Positions 32,138 to 47,972 of a DNA stretch of 64,000 nt are shown in pieces. How positions within the stretch are numbered: the first letter of the stretch is position 1; every line of letters begins with the position of its first letter. The notes beneath the pieces are model-generated. The model was not told where the DNA came from, did not search any database, and saw nothing but the letters and a program-made list of their open reading frames with translations. This stretch comes from Syncephalastrum monosporum B8922. Lineage: Eukaryota; Mucoromycota; Mucoromycetes; Mucorales; Syncephalastraceae. The position numbers and the translations under genes are program-made. Location: the NCBI GenBank assembly GCA_000697355.1, contig JNEN01000817.1, forward strand, positions 62,001 to 126,000. The letters are read 5' to 3'.

Positions 32138-33533
32138 GATAATAAAAATGCGGACAACTTGAGGTAAAAGCGTGTCGGAAAGGCGAACGTAACTTACGTG
32201 TGTCTGGGTGCGTCGTCACAATGCAGGAACTCCGACGGGCTGACTCGTCATTTCATAGCAGTGTTGAGGAGCATGGCACACGCGTCAAAAACTCCTTTCA
32301 TTGAGATAAAGCATAAGACAGCTGTGCAGTAGAGAAAAAAAATAATACTAATAGAGACTGGAGCTGATGAAGCAAACTAAGATATCTGTACAGAAATACC
32401 ACGCCTGCACAAACCTGCAGTTTGTGCGCAGCGTTTTCTAGTGCCATGACAGCGTTGTAACTTGTGTTCTATTAGATACGATATGATTCGCCTGCAATGC
32501 TCTCGATCTCGGCGCTTGGACACCCTCAAGAGCCATGCTGCAATTCATATCACTCAGTGGGCATTCTCTACCAAACTCGTCAAGACGTGCTGCGATTTAT
32601 CATACGGAGCTGGGGTGCTCAGTGATCCGGGTTGTAGCTTTTCTTCACGTATCCAGATTTATCACCGTCAGTATACGTAGCTATACAGTACTGTATATCT
32701 AGTGACCTTTGCCGAGAAACAATATGATAGAGCCGAGAGTAAACATCGTCCTCCAAATATGTCGCAGGACGGGTACTGCTTGCATCGACTTCACCTACCG
32801 TCATGCGAAAAAAAAGTCGGCGAGATATCCTGTATGCACAGAGAAGGAAACGAGGACAGTGCGTAGCGTAAGTTGATACCAAAATGCGACCGCTTGAGAT
32901 TTGAGCACATGTATCAAACGAAAGCAGTAAAACCGGCATGGGAAACCGGTATCAGGACAGGCTGATTGCGCTGGAAAAACAGTACTAATGCAAAAGAGGT
33001 GCAGAATTTGACTCCAGCGGTGGCCAGCAGGAGGAAGGCGTATTGGGGTTTCTGGATCCTTCACTCTTATACACCTGGCCCGTTAGTATCAAGACTTTAC
33101 AGTGTCATGGTGGTCTAAGTGACGCATACAGATGGATAAATATTATCTGCTTATCGTGCGTAAACCGACCATTGGATTACAGCTTTGTTTTACTACAATG
33201 TCGCTTCTTTCTCTCATATTAATGCAAGTTGCTTGCCGTCAGTACAAATCTTCACTTTTGTACCTGTGGTATTCTCTCCTTGGTCATACTCGTTACCTTT
33301 TCCGTTTTGACTCCTATGACGACGTTGACCAATACAGTGTAAATAGTGATCAGAGCAAGCGTACATACACATTTAATTTGAAAGAGCGTTTATGAGCGCG
33401 ACGGAGAGAAGCATCCGTTATCAAAGGATGTTGAATAGCGCATATATCCTGTCTAAGGGAGCAGAAAGCAATTCTTTGTGTGAATGAATGAGATAAAAAA
33501 AAAGTAAAACAGTAATAACAATGATGACATGAT
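32138..33533. other. Intergenic region, no gene seen
   Basis: About 1.4 kb between the proteasome gene start and the PRP43 stop. Only short frames without family character occur on both strands. The part near 32140-32350 should hold the proteasome gene promoter. Confidence 0.4.
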
Positions 33534-35969
<2,436 letters not shown>

Positions 35970-36998
35970 GATCTAAGCGTTGATCGGTGCACAGAAAGAA
36001 GGGAAGAAAAGCGGTGGGATGAACGTCAAACTGAAAAAGAAAAAAAAATTTGGCTGCGGCCAAATTGCCACAGTTTCTGCTGCTGCTGGGTTTAAGCGGC
36101 CCCCAATCAAAGGCCTATTCTTTCGTTTTGGCATAAAAGGATACTGTTTGCTCGCCATGATAGATCAACCGCGTTGGAGTCATGTAGTCAATATACAGAC
36201 GAGAGTCTCACGTTATGTACGGCTAAAAAAACGTCGAAGCATACGCTGTATCAAGACCTTATCTGTAATGTTCTACTAGCAGTGACAGCAATTGATTTAC
36301 CCACTTGATTCAGCCTCTAAAAGGGTAGCTTTCCGCGATTGCTCCTTGTTATAATAATGAGGTCTATCATGAATAGCTTGTACACATCAGTCAACGCAGC
36401 ACTTTTACTTGAGCCGAGCTGCGCGTCACCCGATGCGAGAGCTTTAATAGAGACACTTGGTATCTACCGATGCGCGCAGAATAAAATGAGGCATGATTGC
36501 TTCAATGCGGTATAAGCAGCATACTGTATGTATATCCAAGGCGAAGAGCAACAGGTTAAGAGTGGTGGCACCTGTTTCGAATGCGCATCATAGTTCAAGT
36601 CGGTCTTTATGTCAAGCACCGGATCGGGGACTTTTTCATATACAGTAAGATATGCTAATGGCAGCTCAGGGTCTGTTTGCTTGTGTCAACAAGAGTATTT
36701 CTGCTAATCCATATCAATGGCAAGTGGTGACGCAAACAAACACCATTTTTCGGCATCACCTTCACATGAGCCACATGAGCCACCGCGGTGCTCATGCTAC
36801 TGGGTGTGCAAAGGTGTAATAGACCACTGCAAAGTCATTCTGTGTACATGCAAGCGCAGGTCCGCAGCAGCGAAAAAAGTATTATTCCGAGTAAACGGGC
36901 TTTGGCTGCTTGTTTTAATTAGAATATCTTTTTCTCCTTCTCCTTATGCCAGGGGAATAAACGCTGCTCGTTCTGTTGCTTGCCGCTCTGTCCTCACA
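35970..36998. other. Intergenic region between divergent PRP43 and S6K-like genes
   Basis: About 1 kb with both promoters. An open frame at 36717-36998 runs into the kinase gene but is not kinase-like and probably represents 5' leader or chance. No other structure is recognised. Confidence 0.4.
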
Positions 36999-38625
<1,627 letters not shown>

Positions 38626-39042
38626 ATAGATCCGGATTTATTATAGACCATGACTCGCTTTTTATTTATTCCTCCCTTCCGCGCATATCCTCCCACGAAC
38701 TCACATTCATACTTTACTTCTTTGCATTTCTTAGACGAGATAGAATATACCGTTATATAATTTTGATTTCGAGGACACAGTAAAATGAAAAAGTTAAGAT
38801 GGCATCCTTTATTCTATCCTGAGTCGAAGGCCTATTTTTTTCGCACGCTTTCCCTTCCAGGGTGACTCTGACCGCGCCCGTATATCCAAAGAACAAGATT
38901 GCATCGTGACCCCGCCCTCGACCAAAGGTGAAACTATGATTTAAAAATCCGCGACAAATATGATTGGTCACCCACAGCATACGACACTGTGAAAATGTGG
39001 GTGGGCCCATGTTTTTGTTTGCTCTTTTCTTTCGCTTCAAAC
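38626..39042. other. Short intergenic region upstream of the Stm1-like gene
   Basis: 417 bp between two co-oriented genes. A CTTTTCTTTCG pyrimidine block precedes the ATG at 39043. No gene is seen. Confidence 0.4.
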
Positions 39043-40267
39043 ATGTCGACTTTCTCTAAAAACCCGTTCAGCGCTTTGGTGCCAGACGACGAGGTCGAGA
39101 CAGACAAGCTCGGCAATGTCAAGCCGAAGAAGGTGGACAAGGAAGAGCCTCGCACCAGACGCGAGGTCTTAAAAACCAAGCAGGCCGGCCGACGTCCCGG
39201 TAGGTCTCTTTTCTCATTTTTTCTCTTCTTCCTTCCTTTTGAAAAACTTTCTCGTTCTTGATGACACTTTGATTCTTCCTACTTTACTTATTCCCTACTT
39301 GTTTTCAGTGTCTCCTCCTTCTCGACGCGGACGCGACCGTGACGAGTCGGGCTTGACGAACCGTGGTTCTGAGCTGAGTAACAAGCCGTTCGGAGACGAC
39401 GCGCCCCGCCCGAACCGTGGAGCTGGCGGTGCTGGCCGCGGACGCCAATTCGACCGCCATAGTGGCACCGGTCTCGTGTATGTCTCTCTCTCTCTCTGAT
39501 CTGATTTCATTTGAAATCTGTTGCTATGGGGTGACGCGTTTTCTCATGTCTTTTTCTTAGCGACAACGACAAGAAGATCAACCAAGGCTGGGGTCACGCT
39601 GAAACGGCGCAAGAGGAATCGTAAGTTGAAAAATCCAAAAAACAAAAAAAAATGCTGTACACGCACACACATGCGCACGTACACACACATACGCAAGCGC
39701 TCGGCCGCGTACGTGTGCTATATTATAATAATAGCCTATTTATTTTTTCCCGCGCGGAACTCTTATACCTTTTATTCTGACTTTTATCATGACAGTGCTT
39801 TTGACTCCATGTCGCCGAACGATCCTGCCGCGGCAGATGCGAGCAAGCCAGGATCCGGTGCTGCTACGCCCGCCGAGCCTGACGTCAAGACCCTTGACGA
39901 GTATCTCGCGAGCCAGTCCAAAGTCTCCGACAAGTTCCGCCTTCCGGAAGCCCGCAAGGCCAATGAGGGCGTCGACGACTCGCAGTGGAAGGACGCCGTT
40001 CCCTTCGAGCGCAAAGACGACGATGCCTACTTTGACGTGAGCAAAGAGTCCTCGGCCAAGCAGAAGGGAAAGAACAAGAAAGAACGCGTCTTTATCGAGA
40101 TTGATCAGCCCCGGCATCGACCCGAGCGCGGCGGTCGTCGTGGCGGCGGCGGAGGAGGCGAGCGTCGTGGCAGAGGCGGTGGCCGTGGTGGCCGTGGTGG
40201 CCGTGGTCCGCGACAAGCCAACGTGAACATTTCTGATGCAAGCGCCTTCCCCACCCTGGGTGCCTAA
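39043..40267 (+). CDS. STM1: Stm1/SERBP1-like ribosome-associated RNA-binding protein
   Basis: Four exons: 39043-39199, 39309-39477, 39561-39620 and 39796-40267, giving 285 aa. The start MSTFSKNPFSAL and the block FDRHSGTGLVDNDKKINQGWG (split by intron 2) are the signature of the Stm1/HABP4-SERBP1 family. The middle carries KTLDEYLASQ, another family block. The C-terminus is an Arg/Gly-rich RGG-type tail (RRGGGGGGERRGRGGGRGG), ending ISDASAFPTLGA. Stm1 inserts into the mRNA channel of idle 80S ribosomes and preserves them, under TORC1 control in yeast. Neighbouring S6K-like kinase is suggestive but proves nothing. The last intron (175 nt) contains CA repeats. Confidence 0.93.
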
Positions 40268-42718
40268 GGTTAATCCTTTTGAGACACTCATTACGACAGG
40301 CACGCACATACAAAATCAACGAACAACACACTAGGGCTCCTCTCTTTTTTTTTGCCTCTCTTTCTCGAAGAAAACTATCATTTATTGATGAAAAAATGTT
40401 CAACCAAGTAAAAGCCAAAAAGAAACACCTGTGCAAAAAAAAAGTATGATTTGTTCAGTCAAAGTCCATCTTTTTTGTCTCGAGTTTACAATGGAAAAAT
40501 GAGTGGAAAAAAGTGGGGATCAGGCGTCATTGACTAATCATGCGTATCATGTGAAGAAATTACTGTTCATCACTTCCCCACAAAGGTGCGTATGTGTGTG
40601 TGTGTGCGTGTATGTTGGTAAAGGGTAAAGGGGAATGGGCGTGTGCATACCTTAAAGCTTATACTCGAACAACGTGCGAAAGTAAAAGAAAGAACGATGA
40701 AATTGGAGGCTTGTTGCTGCTTTTGTTCCAGAAAAAAAAATTTTTTTAAACCCGCGCGACTCAGCCTTGCTTTCTCATCATGCAAAAATGATCCCCACGG
40801 AATTGCTATGTCGGTATTGCGGTTATCCAGCTGAGAGACGACGTGGTATGCATATTGTATTTATTCGTATGTACACATATAAATAAGAAAGTTTCATGTA
40901 CACACAGTCGTAACTTGCTCAAGTACCTCGACGTAGATCGCTTGTGAATTTGGGACAATAGTACGATGTATGTCTCTTTTGATGGCACGCGGAGCATGGA
41001 ACCGTCGGGTAGGGTAAGTGTCCAAACTCACTCAAGGTGAACTGCCCCGTGCCTTGTGCCAGCTTTTTCAGTGCAGGGGTATTGCGAAACTATTTAGCCA
41101 AAAACCCTCAGAGAAATGGTATAAAGTCTGTGTGCCTTAATATAAGGCTGTTAGTTGGAGATGGGTTCTTAATCAAGCACAGCATATCCATTGCTCATAT
41201 AGGGTCCAGAGTACTGTTCATGATAAGATTCACAACAAACAAAGCGACCATTGGGTGCCAGATTGTGTCTCAGCCAATTTAGCGACTTAGCTATCCGTTG
41301 CGACGACGCAGGGCAGTTTGATCAGATGCACTTCTGCTTTCTGTTCTAGGCAGAAGAAAAATGAAAAGAATACTATTTTTCACCTGTCCTGTCTGGCTGA
41401 ATCTCACCACCAATCTTGTGAGCTTTATACATGAGCCACCGGAGATATTCTGGTACCTTGCTGCAGCATTTCTGTACGGAAAAAGGCTGCAAAATTCGCG
41501 CTTGAAGCCAAACCCTTCAGGTTCGTAAAACCCTGGTGCTGTCGCTGCCCTTCAACGGTCGCAAATGCTTTTCGTCGTGACTCGGTCAATGAGCGCGCGA
41601 AAAGCTAGACGGAATTTCTTCGTAGAGGATGTACCTCCGTCACGAAGAGTGTATTCTTCCGTGATAAGGCGGCTGAGATGACTAGCGAGGATCATCAGAA
41701 CATAAAGCAGAAGAATGCACAGTTCTATAAACGATACGATGATTCATACGTGAAACTGAATACTAGACTCTTACTGCTCATACTGGGGCACCGCATGCAA
41801 GTCGTGCAGTACGTCTCCATATATCGTGTCTGACGATCGTACCCATTTTCTGCCGAGTCTTTCAAGTTTTATGCTGCGTTTAAGCAGCCTTGGTAACGTC
41901 ACTGAGCATAGTATAACTGGTTTTGCTAACCGCATCAAAGAGATTTCGGCAGTGCCAATCATACAGATGCCATATACGGGTGAAAGAAGGTTGGCTGCTG
42001 CTGGAAGTCCAAAGGACTCGCGGTCCACACTCCGCAGATAGTACACTGGTCAATGTTTTAAGCGTCAAGGCTCCCAAGCGACCTGTCGGTATCAGCGCTA
42101 TAAACATCGTCCTGAAGCCAGTATTGATAACCAGCAGCTCAAGCTCATCGCTCTCATCCAGAATCTGAGCCGTATGATCCAAGCGGACGGTTCGGACGGA
42201 CTACAGTTTCCTGTGAGGAAGTATGCAAGGACTTCACTTATTCCATCCAGCCCTTCATTTATGCCATTTTCTGCATGTTTCTGCATCATACATTTTTGAA
42301 TTATACTATATTATATAGCTAGAGCGTATCCCTCTCTTAGATTATACTCCTTGTTGCTTAAAGTACGCACCGTACCATAGTAAAGTGGAATTCGAAACAA
42401 AAAAAATCGTTTATGCGCATGTTTCAAGTGGTCACCACACTCTTATTGTCAAGGTTGATCATTCTCATTGCCAGGTCTCGAATTAGAAGCAGTTGATCTG
42501 GCAGAATTGGTGTCATACCAAATAAACATCCATCGATGATAAGCTTTTGAGTTTGTGTTGAAGAGTGATGATTGGCGCATTAGAAAGAGCAAGATTCGCG
42601 GTATTTAAATGTCGCGCGTCTGTTCATTCTGTGCGGCCGGGATAGATTGGCCTGTGAATTGGACGAATTCTCTCGCTTTTCTTCTTTCCCACCTGTCGCT
42701 CCACTTGATAATTGCAAC
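40268..42718. other. Gene-poor intergenic region
   Basis: 2.4 kb with no gene I can support. Overlapping minus-strand frames at 41771-42182 look unlike random sequence in part but match no family I know, and they are broken by stops. A TG/CA microsatellite lies at about 40586-40612. The (TATA)-rich stretch near 42300 is AT-rich. The last 100 bp should contain the SHR3-like promoter. Confidence 0.4.
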
Positions 42719-43546
42719 ATGGCAGGCGAACAAATGCAGACCATCAAGGTCGCCATGATCCTGTGCTCGTGCTTCTTTGCTTACGGCGTATGTAAAACAA
42801 TCGTATGCCGGTGGTGCGCTGACTGATCTTCTTTTTGCTTGAAGACGTACTGGTCTGACTGGGCCTTCGATTACTTTTTGCTCTGGGCCAATCCCGCCGA
42901 ACACCCGAATGCTGTGTCGCGTGCCGCAGTAAGGAACAGAAAGAGAACGTATGGTGATAAGTGGCTGACTTGCTTCCTTTCGCTTAGCTTTACTACACGA
43001 CACAGACACAAGCTCCCAATATCCTCAAGTATATCCCGTTGGCAAACCTCATGATCGCCGCCGTAGGATTTTCAGCTGGCCTGGCCCATATGACGGACTC
43101 AAACATCCTTTTTGATGGTGCTTCGCTTGGTAGGTTCATTTCTTGGGCCATTGGAGGGGAAGGAGTTGAAAATACTCATTCTGACTGATAGTCCTCATGC
43201 TCTTTGGTCTTTCCACCCACGCCACATCCGTCCGACCTGGTATGCACGGTGTCCAGTGCCTTTCTCCGATTTGTACTGATCCTTCTATTTCCGCTAGGTC
43301 TCGAGGTCATCGTATCATCCGATGATGAGTCTGAGATCACCTCGTCGCTCAAGAACATTGCAGCTGCCCATTTCATTATCGTATTGGCTGTGACAGGTAA
43401 AGTGCTTTGGGATAAGGGCGGAACGCATTCTTACTCATTCTTCTTATTTAGGTATCATTGGTCTGCAGATTGCCCATTACTTTGTCATGAAGAAGACCGC
43501 CAAAGCAGAGCAGCAAGAAGTTGCCCAGTCTAAAAAGAACCGATAA
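42719..43546 (+). CDS. SHR3: SHR3-like ER membrane chaperone for amino-acid permeases
   Basis: Six exons: 42719-42787, 42845-42928, 42988-43129, 43192-43239, 43298-43396 and 43452-43546, giving 178 aa. Four hydrophobic segments are visible. Family-type blocks include YWSDWAFDYFLLWAN in the first loop, then LANLMIAAVGFSAGLAH and NILFDGASLVLMLFGLS. The final helix IIGLQIAHYFVMKK is followed by a charged cytoplasmic tail (KKTAKAEQQEVAQSKKNR) with a K-x-K type ER-retention look. Shr3 prevents aggregation of amino-acid permeases in the ER and helps load them into COPII vesicles. The assignment comes from length, topology and these blocks. Confidence 0.85.
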
Positions 43547-44011
43547 TCTGCCCGTGTATTCCTCCCTTCGTTTTCTCTTTCAGCGTATTAGCTTTACACA
43601 GTCATCTATTCTACACTATCTTTTTGCGCTATTAAATACAACCGATTACTTGCCTTGCATATCTACGCACGTGATCATAAGTGCTCCTTCACCTACTACG
43701 GCTTTGTGTATAGCTATAGAAAGTCCACGCCCGTTAACGGCATAGGAACAAAGCCTGGTTGTTTGGAGATCCTTTATAATTGCTTCTTATAATATCTTTT
43801 GCATGCCTATACTCGTTCAAATATAGTGATAGAAGAGTACATTATACTAGCTTGTTATCATCTTTAGACATGTACAAACAGCATACACCTAGAGCAGTCC
43901 GTCTATTCTATCCAGCTCAATCCATTTAGCATCTGGCTGAAACGAACTAGACGAATGGATTTTTGAAGTAAAAAAAGTTAGGTACGTTCTTTTTAGGTGG
44001 CGTTATTTTTG
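43547..44011. other. Intergenic region, no gene seen
   Basis: AT-rich 465-bp stretch between the SHR3-like gene and the transposon relic. No coding region is supported. Confidence 0.4.
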
Positions 44012-44560
44012 TCAAAATGCTATGAGCTTACTAAGGAAACCTCGAAGCACTTTTGTTATGCTGATACTTCTATTGTGTTGCGGTGGCGGTGGAGTTGACC
44101 GGGTTCGTGGTCGTGGAGTTGGCCTGGTCAAAATCGGAGGGCGACCGCGGCCTAATCCCCCCTTGAACGCGATGCGCCGAATGTTTCGAGTGACGTTGAT
44201 ATCCGGCTGCCACAGTGTTGCGCACAGTTGACAATCGAGGACATTGTTTAGCGCATAAGCAAATGCTGGGCGTCGAACTCTGGGCATCGGTCGGTGGCTG
44301 CACCGCGAACAGACTTGTGGGATATGTAGTACTCATCGACGGAAACAACGACAAGCAGACCACACCGCTCTGCCTCTTTCAGCTTCTTATAGGGCGACGG
44401 AACAGGCTAGAATACTGCACGCCGGTCATGTTGGACGCCAAGGTAGCAATTCCCAGAGCCACAAGCGGAATTCGGCCTGCAGTAGATGGGCTGAAGGGCT
44501 TTAGACGTCATTTCGAGAGTTTCTTTTTCTGGGCAGGAGGAAATACTCGCCGCCTTATAT
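44012..44560 (-). pseudogene. Decayed Fanzor/TnpB-type transposon nuclease (C-terminal part)
   Basis: Minus-strand conceptual reading, scattered over at least two frames, gives the ordered C-terminal landmarks of TnpB/Fanzor-type RuvC nucleases. First is IPLVALGIATLASNMTG (about 44475-44425), the strand-loop before the second half of RuvC. In a shifted frame comes YKKLKEAERCGLLVVVSVDEY (about 44395-44335), containing the VDEY element that precedes the zinc ribbon. Then CQLCATLW and PDINVTRNI (about 44240-44180), corresponding to C-x2-C and the final catalytic block normally written RDxNAxxNI. The catalytic Asp is present but the preceding Arg is replaced, the first Cys pair is degenerate, and frameshifts and stops break the gene. 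The N-terminal half was not found. No TIR or guide RNA end was identified. Confidence 0.6.
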
Positions 44561-45032
44561 TATAATAATATCATACCTAAAAAGCGCTGCAGCAGAGAAG
44601 GTACTTGCGTTATTGCTGTATTGAATATAATATGAATGTGCTGCATCTCATAGTCAAGATGCAAGGGAATACAAGTACCTACCTTTTCTTGAGATCATCC
44701 TGCTCCTGCTCTTGCTCCTGCTCCTGCTGCTGCCCTCGTCTGCGACAGCCTTGATGGCCGGTCCCTGAATTCGATATTCTCCCGGCTCTGATATTTCTTG
44801 CCGCCATTAATGGAAAATCTTCATCATCTCAGCGTCTGTTCTCTGCCTGCCTTTGTAGTTCCAAAAGCTGAGCTTTGCAGTTAACAGAAAGATCAAGGTG
44901 ACTAGTCTTGAGCGGTGCATTTATGCTCAATCTCTCCAATTTATTGGTAGTTCTTCACTTCTAATACACGTGCGGTCGTCTACTTGAATCCAGCAATCGA
45001 GTAGTACTCTGCGCTGCTCATATTTTCAATAC
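44561..45032. other. Spacer between the two relic genes
   Basis: Contains a CTCCTG/CTTGCTC tandem repeat (about 44697-44735) and otherwise no recognisable sequence. Frames on both strands are short. Confidence 0.4.
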
Positions 45033-46470
45033 TCATAAATGAGTAAAGTCAATGGCATAGCCGTTTGTCCTGCCGGCAATGGTGAACAGGTGATATGACT
45101 GCGCTGTAGTTTCACGGCTAGCGATGATGTCGTCCACTTTGAAGCTTGAAAAGTTGAATGCGGCATTGAACTGTCGTAGATAGTTTGCGCAAGAACGAGG
45201 TCCTGTTAGAGCGATGTCTGCTTGAATGTGCAGCCTTTCGCAAAGATCACTCCGACCGATCAAAGCAGATAGATCTTGGCCGTCCAAAAGCTCCTCGAAG
45301 GACATCTGTGGCATCAAAATTCTTGCACTCAAAATTTACCGCTAGGGAGCGGCAATGGTTTGTCACGGTGAGAAAAGAGACGTTTCCCAGACGGTGAGCC
45401 ACAATAGTAGTTAAATTCTCGGTGTTGACGGCATACCGGGCGCGCGTGCTTAGCTGATTACGATATCGCCTGCTAAAGCTGGCTAACTCCAGCAAGTCGA
45501 GATCCCTGAAGGTCACACGCGTCCCTGCTATCGTCGCTTCAGCTTGCGGTTCTTCAGCTCTGTCCATCTCGGCCTGGTAAGCGTCCTCGATTTGACGTAG
45601 GCAACGGAACATGAAACGCATATACAGCTCTAGGTTAAAAGACAGACTCTCGAGGGTGATGGGCCTGGCGCTCCCGTCCAAGCAGATGATAGCGCGTGTG
45701 GATGAGAAGCGCTGTATCCAAAGTGAAGAGAGGAGAAAGTGAGTACAGTGTCAGTGGACGCGCCTGCGTGAACACATCACAGGTTTAACATACCTGGCCC
45801 ATGCGGACCGCATGCTTAGCAATGATGCGTTCGTGGCTGAAAGTGCCTATCCACTGGCGGACATGGCTCGCGCTCAACTCAGGCGTAGGAGCAAATAAAA
45901 GCCAACAAGCTTGATCACGTAGCTGCGAGCTGCTGAATGACAGAAAGTCATATCGGCGCTTGCCGAGCTGGATGGCGTTCATTAGGGCCTGAAAGATGCG
46001 GTCATAAAGGGCATCGCTGTTGCGCCCGGTGTAAGACGCGCTGATCCGGCCATGGCCTTCATCGGCATACTGCGCGCGGGCGATTCGGTCGGCGTGGTCG
46101 GCACAATGGCGAATCACGCGGTTGGTCGTCTCCACTTGAGACAGGACCAGGTACAGAGAGGTGGGGGCGACGATAATCTTGCGTACCTTGACGCAGCGCT
46201 CGAGAAGACGCTTGTCGTCCAACCAAGAGCCCTACTGCACGGTCGACCAGGTCGTTGACGATACCTTGCGGTACTTTTGCTGGGTCTATAGTAGCTGCCC
46301 GAATTGAGGCAGCTTCACCATATGCGTACTTGGCGAATCTTTTGGCTGCTTGCGGATCTACGTGCTCGTTGCACTTCAGGAGACAGTACTGTACTGGAAC
46401 AACTTGAGGGCACGGGATCGAAATCGCTCCGTCAGCGAGTTGACGATCTTCTTGACTATGGGCTAATTTT
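45033..46470 (-). pseudogene. Truncated, frameshifted cellular RNA-dependent RNA polymerase (RNAi type)
   Basis: Read on the minus strand, about 46220-45790 gives a region diagnostic of eukaryotic RdRPs (QDE-1/RDR family). It has DDKRLLERCVKVRKI, PTSLYLV, the block TTNRVIRHCADHADRIARAQ with YADEGHG, FLSFSSSQLRDQACW and WIGTFSHERIIAKHAVRMGQ. An intron-like gap (GTATGT at 45793 to CAG near 45714) leads to FSSTRAI, also family-typical. Upstream coding (46390-46240) is in another frame, with the switch near 46225, so the gene is broken by a single-base difference. After FSSTRAI the sequence does not continue into the catalytic double-psi beta-barrel. I see neither the DGVG-type block nor the DxDGD active site; an unrelated 200-codon stretch (45690-45033) follows instead. 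It cannot be an active polymerase as it stands. It is a host gene relic, not a virus. Confidence 0.75.
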
Positions 46471-47972
46471 TTTTTTTTGAATGTGAGCCAATGGACAACG
46501 AAAATGGGCCAATCTTTTTGCACATGAGCCAATCAAATTAAAGCAGGCGCGCAAAGGTGAATATGGACTGACTTGTGAAAATGAGCTGCAGTGACAGGAA
46601 TGGGATGGTGACCTCGTATACTAGGTCCAGAGGAAGCAAGACAAAAATGGGTAACTGTAATAGAACAGGATTCAAAATGGAGAGAGAGAGAGAAAAGTGC
46701 AAGAGTGATAGATCTAGTACCAAGACAGAAGGAATTACATGTACGGGTCAGAAACCTATTCGGGCTAGAAGGTGAGGATCAAGCATCTTCGTATCAGCGA
46801 GGCAGGGACAGGGTAGAGGCTTGCCAGAATGCAACTGACAGAATCCAAGGACAAGACACAACAGAGGAAGGAGAACGGACAATGGCAGTAAACACTGTAG
46901 AGGATCGAGGGACGATTGCGAGGACACTAGGAAATAAACGAGGACCTGACTTATAATCGGCTGAAAATAAATGAAGATGAACAGAGGACTTGACAACAGC
47001 TATTTAAATATGATTTATTGCTTGGTGTACAAATACTGGATAGAAACAGTAAGAGATATACGAGGCATAATCGGAATGCTGCGAAGAAATACGAAATAAG
47101 GTTGCATATGAAATTATATGACTCGGCAAGGAAGTCTGCTCATGACAACTACAATATATGAATAAATATAAAAAACATAAAAAAATGAACTTGTCTCTAA
47201 TAGAAAATGCATTTCCCTCACACTAACTCTCTATTGACAGATTTAAACATGATATATGAAGATCCATGATCATAAAAGACATGGGAAATCTGAGTACAGT
47301 ATAAAAGCTTACAATTGATAAAGTAGCTAGTACATACCAAAATTATGTTACACTTGATGCTGGCACTAATGCTATGGGAGGACAACAAAAACTATATGAA
47401 TTCACTAAATATAAAAAATGTAATCATAAAACAACATGAATAAAAGGTCAGATAGTTTTACTATTGATGAGGGTATATGTACAATAGCTTTTAAAACTGC
47501 TTTAAAAATGGACTGATTCTTGTATTACAAAACATTAAGCTCCATTTGTACAGGAGATCAACCTAGCATACTATCACCTATAATAGACTGGTAACCCATT
47601 ACCATGGATAGTTGTGTGCTTTTCTTCTTTTTCTTGCGTCACTATATGAAGTAGCCAGAGAGACATGATCGGGATCGACGTTACTGACTAAAAAGGAGAA
47701 TTGCGAGACATCCGAAAAGAGCCTCAGCGAACTCCTTATTTTGCTAGATACTGTGCAATACAATAGTGATTACTTTTGTAACCAAATGAACCAGCCACAG
47801 GCACACAATGTACGACATGACGTAAAGGTGGGCGGCTCAACTGCGACTACCAGCTCGAGAGGTGGACATGTACAATGAGTATCTGGATTTATTGTATAAA
47901 GATGGAATACTCATGAATAAGTTCAGTCCTGGTGTAGTTCTCAAGCACTGTGGCATGAGGATAATGTATATT
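46471..47972. other. AT-rich, gene-poor region with decayed sequence
   Basis: Between the RdRP relic and the thioesterase gene. Positions about 46990-47640 are markedly AT-rich compared with the rest of the window and contain short broken frames. A TGRGCYAAT-like motif recurs three or four times at 46460-46535. The open frame at 46705-46956 is Glu/Arg/Gln-rich and resembles no family I can name. Degenerate mobile-element sequence is the likely content, but I cannot identify it. Confidence 0.45.

Noticed and set aside
35973..36158. In-frame-looking 61-codon exon upstream of PRP43 (MASKQYPFMPKRKNRP)
   Set aside because: No acceptable donor site before the poly-T run, and the helicase starts normally at 35969.
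41771..42182. Overlapping minus-strand frames of 91-100 codons
   Set aside because: They look partly protein-like but are in conflicting frames with stops and match no family I can name; could be a decayed gene but unsupported.
44697..44735. CTCCTG/CTTGCTC tandem array as a possible CRISPR-like or regulatory repeat
   Set aside because: Simple imperfect hexamer microsatellite without unique spacers.
46705..46956. 83-codon Glu/Arg/Gln-rich frame
   Set aside because: No recognisable domain, sits in decayed AT-rich accessory DNA; not called as a gene.
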